Notes: generated from the letters alone by a model not told the origin. Positions 24,602-34,280 are shown, counted from the first letter of the stretch. The stretch is 64,000 nt of DNA from Mesorhizobium sp. M00.F.Ca.ET.216.01.1.1 (GCF_004010325.2 NZ_SADR02000003.1:1-64000), one strand, 5' to 3'. Program-made: numbers and translations.

Positions 24602-26482
24602 ATGAGCGGTCGGGCGCTTCAGACGCTGATCGCGCTCATTCTGGCGGGTCTTTGGGGCGCCGGCTTGGGCTTCGCGCACTGGCGTGGCAACGTGTGGTTT
24701 ATAGATAGCGTCGAAGCAACGATGACCGATCTTCGAACGCTTGTTCGAGGAACGGCAAAGCCGCCGGAACTGATGACCATTGTCGCAATAGACGACGAAG
24801 TGGTGCGAGACGAGGGCAGCTATCCCCTCAGCCGCGCCACGCTTGCCCGGATTATCAACACGGTAACCCGCTTTGAACCGAAAGCCATTGCGATCGACCT
24901 GCTGCTGGTCGATCCCCGGGCAAAAGACGATGATGAGGCGCTCGCGCGTTCACTGAGCAGGAGTGCAAGCGTAATCGCTGCCGCAGCGGTCTACTCGGGC
25001 GGTAAACAATGGACAGCAGCTGAGGGCGATGGACCCCTCGGCCGAGTACCGAATGCCGAGCGGTTTCTGTGGCCCCTCAAAGCGTTCTCGGATGTCGCCG
25101 CTGTCGGCGTCGTGAATGTAGTTACCGACCGGACGGGAACGCCGCGGTTCATCCCGTTGCTGTTTCGGGCCGGAGATCGGGTGGAAGCGTCTTTCTCATT
25201 GCGTGTTGCTACCGTGGCGGTGGGAGAGGATCCAGCAATTGCCCCCGACCGTCTATCGCTAGGCAGACGGTGGATTCGGACGGACATTGGTCACATCCTG
25301 CCTCTGGCATTCTATGGCCCCCGCGGCACGATCCGCACGATCAGCGCCGCGACCGTGTTGGACGGCCAGCTCGATCGCAGCGTTATCCAGGATCGAATTG
25401 TCGTGATCGGAGCGACCGCAACCGGCGCCGGCGATGTTTTCCCGACACCGTTCGATCCGGTACTCCCGGGCGTCGAGGTCATGGCGACCGCGATTGCTCA
25501 TCTGATGACCGGCGACGGAATAGTGCGAGATCAGTACGTTCGCCTTGCAGATGCCGGCTTTGCAGTGCTGCTGCCAGTGGCTCTTGTGGGGTTGCTGGCA
25601 TGGCGGCGCAGCGCCATCGGCCTCGCGGCGATCGTCGGCGTGGTTCTGATCTGGTTGGTGGTCAATATGACCGCTTTCTCACATCATATCTGGCTGAGCG
25701 CCGCGTTACCGATGACCGCCGCCGCTCCGCCGGCTATTTTGTTCGGGGCCGCGCAGCTTTGGTCGGGCAGGAACCGGGCCCAATATTTCGCCACGCAGAG
25801 CGAATTGCTTCAACGAGTTCAGGCCCAAGGCTTAGGGAAGTGGCTCGCCAAGCACAGCGACTTCCTCCTGGAACCTGTCCGGGGAGACGCCGCCGTCATC
25901 TTCATCGACCTGTCTGGCTTCACCGGGCTCAGTGAAACATTGGGGCCGAACGCCACACGCGAACTTTTGAAGACATTTCATGCGTTGGTGGACGAGGAAG
26001 TGACACGCTGCGGCGGCATTGTCACCAGTTTCATGGGCGACGGAGCCATGATCTTGTTCGGTCTGCCGGAACCAGCGACAGATGACGCCTTCAACGCTGC
26101 TCGCTGTTGTGTAGGGCTCTCCAGTCGGACCAACAATTGGCTCGTCTCGCTGCCTGCATCAACTGCGTCCCGGCTCGGCTTCAAGATTGGAGCGCACCAC
26201 GGAACAATCGTAGCGTCGAGACTCGGCGGCGAAGGCCATCAGCACATCGCGGCCACAGGTGACACAGTCAACGTTGCCAGTCGCTTGATGGAGATCGCAG
26301 CCGACCAAGATGCTGAAGTCGCAGTGAGTGACAAAATGTTGCAAGTCGCCGGTGGCGACTGCGAGTTGTTCAAATCCGGTGCTCTGAGAGGACCTGTGGA
26401 AACACAGATCCGTGGGCGGTCAGGCTCGCTGGCAATCTGGCTTTGGCAGAGTGCAGACGCTGCAGTAGATCAGGCCCCGTGA
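24602..26482 (+). CDS. CHASE2-domain adenylate/guanylate cyclase
   Basis: The 626-residue protein has an N-terminal membrane helix (8-25), a periplasmic CHASE2 domain (about 30-290; VAIDDEVVRDEGSYPLSRAT; PKAIAIDLLLVDPRAKDDDE) and three membrane helices (about 305-385). A class III nucleotide cyclase domain follows (about 425-610). Metal-binding Asp436 (FIDLSGFTGL) and Asp480 (SFMGDGAMILFGLP) are both present, so catalysis is likely. It should make cAMP in response to an outside signal. It forms an operon with the FecR-type gene. Confidence 0.88.
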   Translation: MSGRALQTLIALILAGLWGAGLGFAHWRGNVWFIDSVEATMTDLRTLVRGTAKPPELMTIVAIDDEVVRDEGSYPLSRATLARIINTVTRFEPKAIAIDLLLVDPRAKDDDEALARSLSRSASVIAAAAVYSGGKQWTAAEGDGPLGRVPNAERFLWPLKAFSDVAAVGVVNVVTDRTGTPRFIPLLFRAGDRVEASFSLRVATVAVGEDPAIAPDRLSLGRRWIRTDIGHILPLAFYGPRGTIRTISAATVLDGQLDRSVIQDRIVVIGATATGAGDVFPTPFDPVLPGVEVMATAIAHLMTGDGIVRDQYVRLADAGFAVLLPVALVGLLAWRRSAIGLAAIVGVVLIWLVVNMTAFSHHIWLSAALPMTAAAPPAILFGAAQLWSGRNRAQYFATQSELLQRVQAQGLGKWLAKHSDFLLEPVRGDAAVIFIDLSGFTGLSETLGPNATRELLKTFHALVDEEVTRCGGIVTSFMGDGAMILFGLPEPATDDAFNAARCCVGLSSRTNNWLVSLPASTASRLGFKIGAHHGTIVASRLGGEGHQHIAATGDTVNVASRLMEIAADQDAEVAVSDKMLQVAGGDCELFKSGALRGPVETQIRGRSGSLAIWLWQSADAAVDQAP

Positions 26483-26678
26483 CCAAGATGGTACTGTAAT
26501 GTCTGATGGCGCTCGTTTGACAATTTTGGCGACTTCTGCCGCATAGCAAGGTGAGTCTTTCTAAGAATTCTACGCGGCTGGCTATGCTGCCTAAACAGTC
26601 GGCGCGGGGGCGGCGGTATCGGCAGTCACGCCGCAGGCTAAGGATTCGTTAACCAAATCCCTATCTACTGACCGGCAG

Positions 26679-26761
26679 TTCACCTTCACTCGCGACCACG
26701 GATGTACTGGCGCGGATGTCGAGGTGAAAGGAAAGGTCGGCCGTGTGCCGGCCTTTTTGTT
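26679..26761 (+). ncRNA. Candidate small RNA or long 3' UTR ending in a terminator
   Basis: TTCACCT (26679-26685) can pair with AGGTGAA (26722-26728), closing a stem over a 36-base interior. The terminator stem AAAGGTCGGC / GCCGGCCTTT (26732-26756) with TTTTTGTTTT comes right after. The terminator lies 250 bases past the cyclase stop with no protein gene between, so it either ends a long 3' UTR or belongs to a separate RNA. No convincing promoter was seen. The rest of 26483-26678 holds nothing I can support. Confidence 0.35.
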
Positions 26762-26762
26762 T
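26732..26762 (+). terminator. Rho-independent terminator
   Basis: A ten-pair stem with one G-T pair (26732-26741 with 26747-26756), a 5-base loop and a trailing TTTTTGTTTT run on the plus strand. Confidence 0.88.
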
Positions 26763-26912
26763 TCAAGGTCCTTGTCCCAGGAACCGAGCGGGCTCGCCGA
26801 TTGCCGTCGGTATCTTTGCGAAGCATATTGTCATTGCCGGCGCCGACCCTACCATCAATCTTGGCTGTGCTGTGCTGGCGGCCAGCAAGTAGAAGGATGA
26901 GGACTTCTTGCG

Positions 26913-27284
26913 ATGAAAAGCGCTGCAGGACTGCTTGCAATTGCGGGTGCACTGTTGGCAGGCGCAACCTGTCAATCGAACGGCGCCACGCTCAACACGA
27001 TGGACGAGGTCGGCGCGGCGATCGAGGCATGCTGGAATCCACCGGCCGATGCCGGGAACGCAACCGTCACATTGAGCTTCAGCTTCAAGCGCGACGGTAC
27101 GCTGATTGGCCCGCCCAAGCCGACGGCGATCAAAGTGGCCGGCGATGCAAAGGCGCGTCAGGCATATGTCGATGCCGCCACCAAGGCTCTTCAGCGCTGC
27201 CTGCCGCTGAGTTTTTCGCCGACGCTTGCCAAAGGGGTTGCGGGCAACGTTTTCACCCTGCAATTCAGGTCGCCCAAGCAATGA
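26913..27284 (+). CDS. Secreted TonB/TolA C-terminal-like protein
   Basis: The 123-residue protein has a signal peptide (MKSAAGLLAIAGALLAGATC...). A region of TonB/TolA C-terminal type follows (MDEVGAAIEACWNPPADAGN; VTLSFSFKRDGTLIGPPKPT; AYVDAATKALQRCLPLSFSP). The two Cys (in EACW and RCLP) may form a disulfide, as in TolA. The usual long linker and membrane anchor of TonB are absent, so it is probably a free periplasmic domain. It stands alone. The 190 bases after it hold no supported feature. Confidence 0.7.
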   Translation: MKSAAGLLAIAGALLAGATCQSNGATLNTMDEVGAAIEACWNPPADAGNATVTLSFSFKRDGTLIGPPKPTAIKVAGDAKARQAYVDAATKALQRCLPLSFSPTLAKGVAGNVFTLQFRSPKQ

Positions 27285-27473
27285 GCCATGCCTGATGCAT
27301 GTCGCCCAACAGTGCGCAGCGGTTTGGGACACGACATGCATAAAAAACAGGACTTAAAGCGCGTCGCGTGAATCTCTTCAGCCGCCGCTCGCTTTATGCC
27401 GAATCCGCCCGTCCCGGCGCGCGGCCAGAAATGCCTCTTCCCCCTTCCGCGTCAGACAGCTCAGCCGTCCAGG

Positions 27474-27689
27474 TCACGAGGCCCGATGCCGGCGCCTCGC
27501 ATTGACGTGCCGTTCCAGTTCTGGCGTCTCGAAGACATAGTCGTTCCATGCCGATTCCGGAATCTGGCCGGCCAGATAGCATTCCAGCAACAGACTTTCT
27601 TCGGGGGTCAGCGGTCTCGGCGCCCGCTCCAGTCCGAGTGAGTGGAACAGGTTTCTGGTCAGGCCAGAGATGGTGAAGTGAACAGACAT
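27474..27689 (-). CDS. Small hypothetical protein
   Basis: The 71-residue frame starts at 27689 with a good GGGAGAG site and begins MSVHFTISGLTRNLFHSLGL. It contains PLTPEESLLLECYLAGQIPE and AWNDYVFETPELERHVNAR. Codon use is like a real gene, but I recognise no family. The 282 bases 27690-27971 between this gene and the divergent DUF2865 gene are AT-richer than average and show no further feature I can support. Confidence 0.55.
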   Translation of the reverse strand: MSVHFTISGLTRNLFHSLGLERAPRPLTPEESLLLECYLAGQIPESAWNDYVFETPELERHVNARRRHRAS

Positions 27690-27971
27690 CTTCGCTCTCC
27701 CTTAGACGACACAACGCCGACCGCCGAACAAAGGTTTCAGCCGGCAGTGCCTGGTCGTGCAGGATCGGCGGCGATCCATAGCCGGCATATCGCCGGCAGT
27801 TGCTTAGCGTTTTCGTCTTAATCTTGAAATAGAAATGCAATATCGGATTTACGAGGCAGGGATAATACACGAGAAACTTGGTTTCTTGTGATGTCAGATC
27901 TATTAATGATTAGGTTTTACTTATTCAGTTGAATCTTATTCACAGTCGATCGGCTCTGCAGGAACAAGACA

Positions 27972-28975
27972 ATGATCGCGCCAATGATACGCTTGTGGCC
28001 TTTTGTGTTTTTTGTACTGGTGTCGGTGATCGCGTTTGCGCTGGGAATCGCCACCTCTTACGCTGACACTTGCTCCGCGCTCAGAAGCCAGATGGTTTCG
28101 GGCGGCCGCGGGGCCGGTGTGAGCCCGGAACTTACCCAGCTGCGCCGGCAGCTTGCCGCGATCCAGGGCATTGAAAGGCAGCGCCGGTGCGCGGCAAAAA
28201 GTTCGGCAGGCGGGTTCTTTAACGCCTGCGCCGATCTTGCCAAAAGCCGGGCGGAGGTGGAACGCCGGATCGCAAGCACAGTGAATTCGGGCAGGGGCAC
28301 GTCCCGCCTGCAGGCCAGGTTCGTCGCCCTTGGCTGTGCGCCCACAACCAAACAGCGGCAACAAGAACGGCGTCCGGCTGCAAAAGCCCAGTCTTCCGGT
28401 GTGGCGCTTGGCGGCAATCCGATGCTGTTTTGCGTTCGTCTTTCGGATGGGTATTTCTTCCCGGCGCCAAAATCGCAATTCGCCAGAAGCGACGATGTGA
28501 AGGATACGGTCGACCAGTGCCGCTATATCTGCGACGACGCCAGTGTCGACCTTTACATGCTGGATGACCCCAGTCTCGAGACCGAAGAGATGATCGCGCT
28601 CGAGACGCGAAAGCCCTACAAGGATCTTCCGGCTGCTTTCAGGTATCGCGAGACGCGAACTTCAAGGCGTGCGACATCAAACGTTATTACCAGCGGGTGG
28701 CCGAGCTCAGGGCACGGACGGTAACGCCCGCCGACATGAGCAACGCTATCATTCCATTGCCGACGCGAAAGCCGGATCTTGGCGCCGTTGCGCAAATTCC
28801 ACAAATTGATACCGAAGCCGAAATCTTCAATGCCGAAGCTCCCGGTGTTGACGCCCCCAGTGCCGAAGCCCCTGATGCCGAAGCCAATGGTGCCGCCCAG
28901 CATCAGTCGATCGAGAAACTGGCGGGCTCGCGGCCGGTGAGGGCAATTGGGCCCGCCTTTTTCCCCGCGGATTGA
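27972..28975 (+). pseudogene. DUF2865 protein, split by a one-base frameshift
   Basis: The first frame (27972-28724) encodes a signal/anchor (LWPFVFFVLVSVIAFALGIA), a coiled Cys-containing region (CSALRSQMVSGG; LRRQLAAIQGIERQRRCAAK) and the DUF2865 core NPMLFCVRLSDGYFFPAPKS, CRYICDDASVDLYMLDDPSL, KPYKDLPAAFRYRE. It then turns nonsensical at about 28655. The next frame continues with NFKACDIKRYYQRVAELRAR and a Pro/Ala-rich tail to 28975. One missing G in a GACG(G)CG context restores the reading. The protein would be about 334 residues and envelope-located. Either recently disrupted or a base-call error. Confidence 0.78.
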
Positions 28976-29120
28976 TCCGAGGCGAGCAACCTCGAAGAGC
29001 TACGGGGTCAGAGAGCTACGGGGAAAGCTGGCGACGTCCCGTCGGACCCTCTCTCCGGCGCGGCGGCAACGAGGGCTGCGCGGCGCATTTTCGCATCCCA
29101 TGCCGGCCGGATTCTCGTCT

Positions 29121-29145
29121 GGAACGCTATGCCGGTCGCTGCGTT
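29121..29145 (+). promoter_or_regulatory. EcfG-type promoter (GGAAC-N16-CGTT)
   Basis: GGAAC at 29121-29125 and CGTT at 29142-29145, 16 bases apart, end 30 bases before the ATG of the small gene at 29176. Same form as the promoters of phyR and nepR-ecfG, 26 kb away. Confidence 0.7.
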
Positions 29146-29175
29146 GTGACAGGCGACCAGACAGGAGCAATCGCC

Positions 29176-29412
29176 ATGGTCACATTCAGGGAAAAGAGGG
29201 TTCAGGAGATTGTCGACGACGAGTCTCTGACCACTGAAGAGAAAATCGCGAAACTCCGTGAGATCGAATCCGAGGCGAGGGCATTGCAGCGCGCGGCGTC
29301 GGAAAGCCCGATGGGCGACGATGATGGCTTGCAGGGCGAATTGCGGCAGGTCCGTATGGCGCTGGACAAGCTTGGTGCCAAGGAACCCAAGAAGGGCGCC
29401 GCGTCGCTTTGA
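29176..29412 (+). CDS. Small hydrophilic protein, probable EcfG target
   Basis: The 78-residue protein begins MVTFREKRVQEIVDDESLTT and is charged and helical (EEKIAKLREIESEARALQRA; ELRQVRMALDKLGAKEPKKG). No family recognised with certainty. AGGAGC precedes the ATG by seven bases. An EcfG-type promoter ends 30 bases upstream, suggesting induction in the general stress response. It is followed by an intergenic repeat. Confidence 0.65.
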   Translation: MVTFREKRVQEIVDDESLTTEEKIAKLREIESEARALQRAASESPMGDDDGLQGELRQVRMALDKLGAKEPKKGAASL

Positions 29413-29416
29413 CCGC

Positions 29417-29486
29417 TAGAGCGTCGGACCCAAAAGCGGGAACCGGCTTTTTTGGAAAATCCGGTGCTAAAATAAAGCGTTAGAGC
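29417..29486. repeat. TAGAGC-flanked intergenic repeat (RIME-like)
   Basis: The element is bounded by TAGAGC at 29417 and 29481 and contains AAAAGCGGGAACCGGCTTTT, typical of the small dispersed repeats of rhizobial genomes. Partly similar sequences lie at 45155-45233 and 57522-57594. Confidence 0.6.
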
Positions 29487-29553
29487 CACCGCTGACTGAG
29501 GGTTCGTCGCTCTAGAAGTTTCTCAGGCCACCGTCCGGACTCAGCCCAGTTGG

Positions 29554-29904
29554 TCATTCGCAGACCACGCGGAATCGCTTGCCAGGTTGGCTGACGTTCC
29601 TGCAGCTAAGCGGCTTCTCTGGCCCGGAAGACTGAGCAGATGGGTTGGCGGGCTTCGCCACGTGCCGTGTCGGCGCGGTGGCGCGGCGGGGCGCCGTTCG
29701 TCTTGGTGCTTCCGGCGCCACTGGAAAGACGCCTGTTGTCTCCACCTGCGACTGGGCGACTTTCGTCTGCGGCGGAGCCCTGTCCCAGAACCGCCTGACA
29801 TCCAGCGGCTTCGGTATGATCACCGTGCCGTCATAGCTGCGTGCGCAGCCGCTGCCGAAAACCAGCATCGGGCAAAGGAAAAGAAGCAGTATCCGACCGA
29901 ACAT
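29554..29904 (-). CDS. Small lipoprotein with Pro/Ala-rich linker
   Basis: The 116-residue protein starts at 29904 (AGGGG upstream) with MFGRILLLFLCPMLVFGSGC, a lipoprotein signal with Cys20. A Pro/Arg/Thr-rich linker (EAPRRTAPRRATAPTRHVAK) follows, and a Cys-containing end (SCRNVSQPGKRFRVVCE). It looks like an envelope lipoprotein of unknown role. It is divergent from the hybrid kinase gene. Confidence 0.6.
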   Translation of the reverse strand: MFGRILLLFLCPMLVFGSGCARSYDGTVIIPKPLDVRRFWDRAPPQTKVAQSQVETTGVFPVAPEAPRRTAPRRATAPTRHVAKPANPSAQSSGPEKPLSCRNVSQPGKRFRVVCE

Positions 29905-30086
29905 TAGCAACACCCCTATGCGACTTATAACGCGGCCGCAGTCCTGCCGACAACCGGCTGGCCCGAGTTACTGCCCGCCGGCCAGTTGCGATTTATTAAG
30001 GTTAGCGGATCGTTAATGCTTCTGAGGCAGATTCCGCCGGCGAACCGCTGAGGAGGGTTCGGCCTTGGTTTTTCGGGGTGGGACGG

Positions 30087-33000
30087 ATGGCGGAAGCGGA
30101 CGAGACGGTTGGGACACGCAGCACGCGTGAACCCCGTAAGATGGTTGCGCACCGCGACGATGCGTCCGCCGGACACGTGGATTCGATCGAAGCGCTTCGC
30201 GCGCTGGTCGAAGCAGCCGCGGACTGGATCTGGGAGACCGATGCCGAGCTGCGCTTTTCCTGGCTTTCTGAAAGCTACCAGGCCAGCACCGGCATCGATC
30301 CCAAGAGCGTTCTTGGCCGGTTCCGCTTCGACTTCCTTAAGCAGGGGCCGAACGGCGACCGCAGCGCAGCCGCGCATCTTGAGGATCTGCAGGCCCGGCG
30401 GCCGTTTCGCGATTTCGTCTACGAGCTGAAGGGCGGCCGCACCGACTGCCGCTGGGTTTCGATCACCGGCTTCCCGCGTTTCGACGCCGAAGGAAATTTC
30501 GCCGGCTATCGTGGCATCGGCCGCAATGTCACGGCGCTCGCCAGTGCGTTCGACGAACTGCGAATGCAGAGCGGTCCGTCGGCAGGGGGCGACAGCGCCA
30601 ACGCCAGGACCGCCGAAACCTTCGCCAATCTTCGCGCAATGGTCGATTCAATGCCGATCGGTGTCGTCGTCCTCGACGCCGACCTGCGCGCCGAAGTGAT
30701 CAATCGCGCCTTCTACGATTTCTGGCAGATCGATGCGGCGCGCACCGATGGCGGCTGCAGTTTCCGCGACCTGATGGAGGCCAGCCGCGATATCGATCCC
30801 AACGGGTCGGACGAGGAGGCATGGCAACGGCACGTCGCTGAGCGTGAGGCGGAAATCAGGGCCGGTATGGCCGGATCGAGGCAATTGCCGCGCAATGACG
30901 GCCGGACGCTGATCTCGTCGATGGCGCCGCTGGCAGACGGCAAGCGGCTGATCTCCTATGTCGATGTCACCGATATGAAGGATCGCGAGGCGGAGCTTGT
31001 TGAAGCGCTGGAAAAATCGCGGCTGGCCGAGGCAGTGATCAACGACGTCAAGGACCCGATCTTCGTCAAGGACGACAATCTGCGCTTCGTGTTCGTCAAC
31101 GAGGCATTCTCGGCATTGTTCGGACGGACGCCGCAGGCGATGTTGGGCAAGCGCGGCGGCGATTTCTTCACGGCGGACGAGGCCGCGCGGTTCGAGGACA
31201 GCGAAAGGCAGGTTCTGGCAAGCGGCAGCCCTTATGAAGTCGAGGAGAACTTCGCGGTCTCCGGTATCGGCCGCTCGCGCATCGTTCGCAAAAACCGTGT
31301 CAGCATGGCAAGCGGCCGCAACTATGTTGCCGGCTTCATCTTCGACATCTCCGATATGAAGCGTCGCGAGACGGAAGCCGAGGACGCCCGCAGGAATCTC
31401 GCCACCGTACTCGAATCGCTGCCGGCCGCCGTCATCATCTACGATCGCGACGACAAGTTCGTCTTCGCCAATACCAAGCTGCAGGATACGCTGCCGGCGC
31501 TGCAGTCCCTGTGGCAGCCTCGCCGCACGCTCCGCGAGGCGCTGGAGTTCGGCCATTCGGTCGGCTATTTCCGCATTAGCGGCGATCCGGAACTCGATAA
31601 GCTCTACGACAGCGATCCCGAGCGCTGGCTCGACGGCATCCTCGCCCGCTACCGCTTGCCCAACTCATCCTTCGAACGTCTCAATCCCGACGGTCGCTGG
31701 TACCAGGTTTACGATATGCGGACCGAGGACGGCACCTTCATCGGCGTGCGCGTCGACATCTCCGAGATCAAGAGCCGCGAGAAGGCGCTGCATGACAGCA
31801 TGCGCCAGATCGACCTGTTCCGGCACGTGATGGACGAGCTGCCGGTCGCCGCCTTCATCAAGGCGCAAGACCTGAGCATCGAGTTCGTCAACAAGGCCTG
31901 GTGCGCCCTGACCGGCATCCCCAAGGAAGAGGTCATCGGCCTGACCGACCACCAGCTTTTCGGCGCCGACGACGCCGAAAGCTACAGTCACGACGACACC
32001 GAGGTGGTCGTCACCGGCCGTGTCATGGAGGCCGAGGAGCCCGTCACCCATCGCGACGGCACGGTGCGGCAGTTGATGACGCGCAAGAGCCGGCTGGTCG
32101 CGCTCGACGGGTCGGTGCACCTGGTCGGCTCCAGCACCGATATCACCGACGTCAAGGAGCGCGAGCAAGCGCTGGAAGACAGCATGCGCGAGAACGAGGT
32201 GTTCCGCAGCCTCATCGACAATGTGCCGGTGTCAATCTACGCCAAACGCTCCGACCTCAGGCAGTTCTACGTCAACAAGGGCTGGTGCGACCTCACCGGC
32301 TTCAGCAAGGAAGAGGCGATCGGCAAGACCGACGTCGAGATTTTCGGGCCGGACGGCGAAGCCCTCGTCAATGGCGATCTCGCCGTGCTGCGCACCGGCG
32401 AAACCCAGGAGATCGAGGAGAGCGTGACGCTGGCCGACGGCAGGGTCCGGCATCAGTTCGCACGCAAGGGCGCGATGATCGCGTCCGATGGCTCGCTCTA
32501 CCTGATCGGATCGACCACCGACATCACCGAATTGAAGCAGCGGGAGGCCGAGCTGCGCGAGGCGCGCCAGCGCGCCGTGCTTGCCGATCGTGCCAAGTCC
32601 GAATTCCTGGCCAATATGAGCCACGAGATCCGCACGCCGATGAACGGCGTGCTCGGTATGGCCGAACTCTTGGCCAAATCCGATCTCAACCCGAAACAGA
32701 AGACCTTCACCGACATCATTGTGAAATCCGGCAACGCGCTGCTGACCATCATCAACGACATCCTGGATTTCTCCAAGATCGATGCCGGCCAGCTCGTACT
32801 CGACCCGGCGCCCTTCAATCTTGCCGAGGCGATCGAGGATGTAGCGACGCTAGTATCGACGCGCGCCAAGGAGAAGGACCTCGAGCTCATCGTACGTGTT
32901 GAGCCCGGCCTTGAAAGCCAGTTCATCGGCGACGTCGGCCGCATCAGGCAGATCGTCACCAATCTGCTCGGCAACGCTGTGAAGTTCACCGACGAAGGCC

Positions 33001-34280
33001 ACGTGCTGGTCGACGTCACCGGCGAAAGGTTTCCAGCGGGAACAAAGCTGACCATCTCCGTCACCGATACCGGCATCGGTATTCCGGAGGAGAAGCTGAA
33101 GCAGGTCTTCGAGAAATTCAGCCAGGTTGACACCTCGTCGACCAGGCGGCACGAAGGCACCGGGCTCGGCCTTGCCATCACCTCGCGGCTGGTCGAACTG
33201 ATGGGCGGCGAGATCGGCGTGGAGAGCGCCGAAGGCAAGGGCTCGACCTTCTGGTTCACCGTGACGCTGCCCAGGGCCGGGCAACAGGCCGGGCAACGCA
33301 TCATGCCAGTGGACGTGACCGGCGCACGGGTGCTGATCGTCGACGACAACGCCGTCAACCGGTCGATCCTGACCGAGCAGATGGTCTCATGGAGCTTCGA
33401 TTCCTGTGCGGCCGAAAGCGGGGCCGAAGGGCTGAAGGTGCTCATCGCTGCCGCCGCCTATGGCGTGCCGGTCGACTGCGTGGTGCTCGACTACCAGATG
33501 CCTGAGATGAGCGGCGCCGAAATGGCACGCATCGTGCGCAGCACCGCCAGCTTAGCCCACACACCGGTGATCATGCTGACATCCGTCGACCAGTCGCTCG
33601 CCAACACCAGCTATCGTGATCTCGGCATCGATGCGCAGCTGATCAAGCCGGCGCGTTCCTCGGTGCTTCTGGAAACGCTGGTCGCCACCATTCAGCGTCA
33701 CCGCCACAATTCGACGGGAAGCCGCGTGGTGCCAGCGGCAAGCGGCGGTTCCGGCGACCGCACCCCGGAACCACCTATGGCGCAGCCGCCCTTGGTGCAG
33801 CCCCCCTTGGCCGTATCGGAGCGGGCCTTGCTGCAGCCGCCGCCGGTTCGTGCGCGTGTTCGGCCTGCGGGCGACGAGCGCCGGCTCGATATCCTCGTTG
33901 CCGAAGACAACGAGGTGAACCAGATGGTGTTCACTCAGATCCTCGGCGAGACCGGCTACGGCTTCGAGATCGTCGGTAACGGCCGCAAGGCGCTCGACGC
34001 CTACGGCAGGCTCAATCCGCGCATGATCCTGATGGACGTCTCGATGCCGGAGATGAGCGGGCTCGAGGCGACCGCCGCCATCCGCCGGCTGGAGCAAGAG
34101 ACCGGCACGCATATCCCGATCGTCGGCGTCACCGCGCATGCGTTGAAAGGCGACCGCGAACGCTGCCTCGAGGCCGGCATGGACGACTATCTGCCCAAGC
34201 CGATCAGCCCCAGGGCACTGCTCGAAAAGGTCGAGCGCTGGGTCGGCACGGGCAACGAGGCCCAGCGCAACGCGGGATAG
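30087..34280 (+). CDS. Hybrid sensor histidine kinase with multiple PAS domains and two receiver domains
   Basis: The 1397-residue protein has no clear membrane helix and is likely cytosolic. I count about six PAS-like units (about 35-160, 180-300, 305-430, 435-560, 570-690, 700-815). A HisKA domain follows with His846 in NMSHEIRTPMNGVLGM, and an HATPase (about 945-1065; NLLGNAVKFTDEG, DTGIGIPEEK, GTGLGLAITSRL). The two receivers have Asp1135 (VLDYQMPEMSG) and Asp1317 (LMDVSMPEMSG). It has no Hpt domain, so a separate Hpt protein or direct output must exist. It lies 520 bases upstream of pstS, where phoR often stands in other alphaproteobacteria, but it is not PhoR-like. Confidence 0.88.
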   Translation: MAEADETVGTRSTREPRKMVAHRDDASAGHVDSIEALRALVEAAADWIWETDAELRFSWLSESYQASTGIDPKSVLGRFRFDFLKQGPNGDRSAAAHLEDLQARRPFRDFVYELKGGRTDCRWVSITGFPRFDAEGNFAGYRGIGRNVTALASAFDELRMQSGPSAGGDSANARTAETFANLRAMVDSMPIGVVVLDADLRAEVINRAFYDFWQIDAARTDGGCSFRDLMEASRDIDPNGSDEEAWQRHVAEREAEIRAGMAGSRQLPRNDGRTLISSMAPLADGKRLISYVDVTDMKDREAELVEALEKSRLAEAVINDVKDPIFVKDDNLRFVFVNEAFSALFGRTPQAMLGKRGGDFFTADEAARFEDSERQVLASGSPYEVEENFAVSGIGRSRIVRKNRVSMASGRNYVAGFIFDISDMKRRETEAEDARRNLATVLESLPAAVIIYDRDDKFVFANTKLQDTLPALQSLWQPRRTLREALEFGHSVGYFRISGDPELDKLYDSDPERWLDGILARYRLPNSSFERLNPDGRWYQVYDMRTEDGTFIGVRVDISEIKSREKALHDSMRQIDLFRHVMDELPVAAFIKAQDLSIEFVNKAWCALTGIPKEEVIGLTDHQLFGADDAESYSHDDTEVVVTGRVMEAEEPVTHRDGTVRQLMTRKSRLVALDGSVHLVGSSTDITDVKEREQALEDSMRENEVFRSLIDNVPVSIYAKRSDLRQFYVNKGWCDLTGFSKEEAIGKTDVEIFGPDGEALVNGDLAVLRTGETQEIEESVTLADGRVRHQFARKGAMIASDGSLYLIGSTTDITELKQREAELREARQRAVLADRAKSEFLANMSHEIRTPMNGVLGMAELLAKSDLNPKQKTFTDIIVKSGNALLTIINDILDFSKIDAGQLVLDPAPFNLAEAIEDVATLVSTRAKEKDLELIVRVEPGLESQFIGDVGRIRQIVTNLLGNAVKFTDEGHVLVDVTGERFPAGTKLTISVTDTGIGIPEEKLKQVFEKFSQVDTSSTRRHEGTGLGLAITSRLVELMGGEIGVESAEGKGSTFWFTVTLPRAGQQAGQRIMPVDVTGARVLIVDDNAVNRSILTEQMVSWSFDSCAAESGAEGLKVLIAAAAYGVPVDCVVLDYQMPEMSGAEMARIVRSTASLAHTPVIMLTSVDQSLANTSYRDLGIDAQLIKPARSSVLLETLVATIQRHRHNSTGSRVVPAASGGSGDRTPEPPMAQPPLVQPPLAVSERALLQPPPVRARVRPAGDERRLDILVAEDNEVNQMVFTQILGETGYGFEIVGNGRKALDAYGRLNPRMILMDVSMPEMSGLEATAAIRRLEQETGTHIPIVGVTAHALKGDRERCLEAGMDDYLPKPISPRALLEKVERWVGTGNEAQRNAG

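Noticed and set aside
30087..34280. PhoR assigned to the kinase upstream of pstS
   Set aside because: PhoR has a membrane anchor, one PAS and no receivers; this is a large soluble hybrid kinase.
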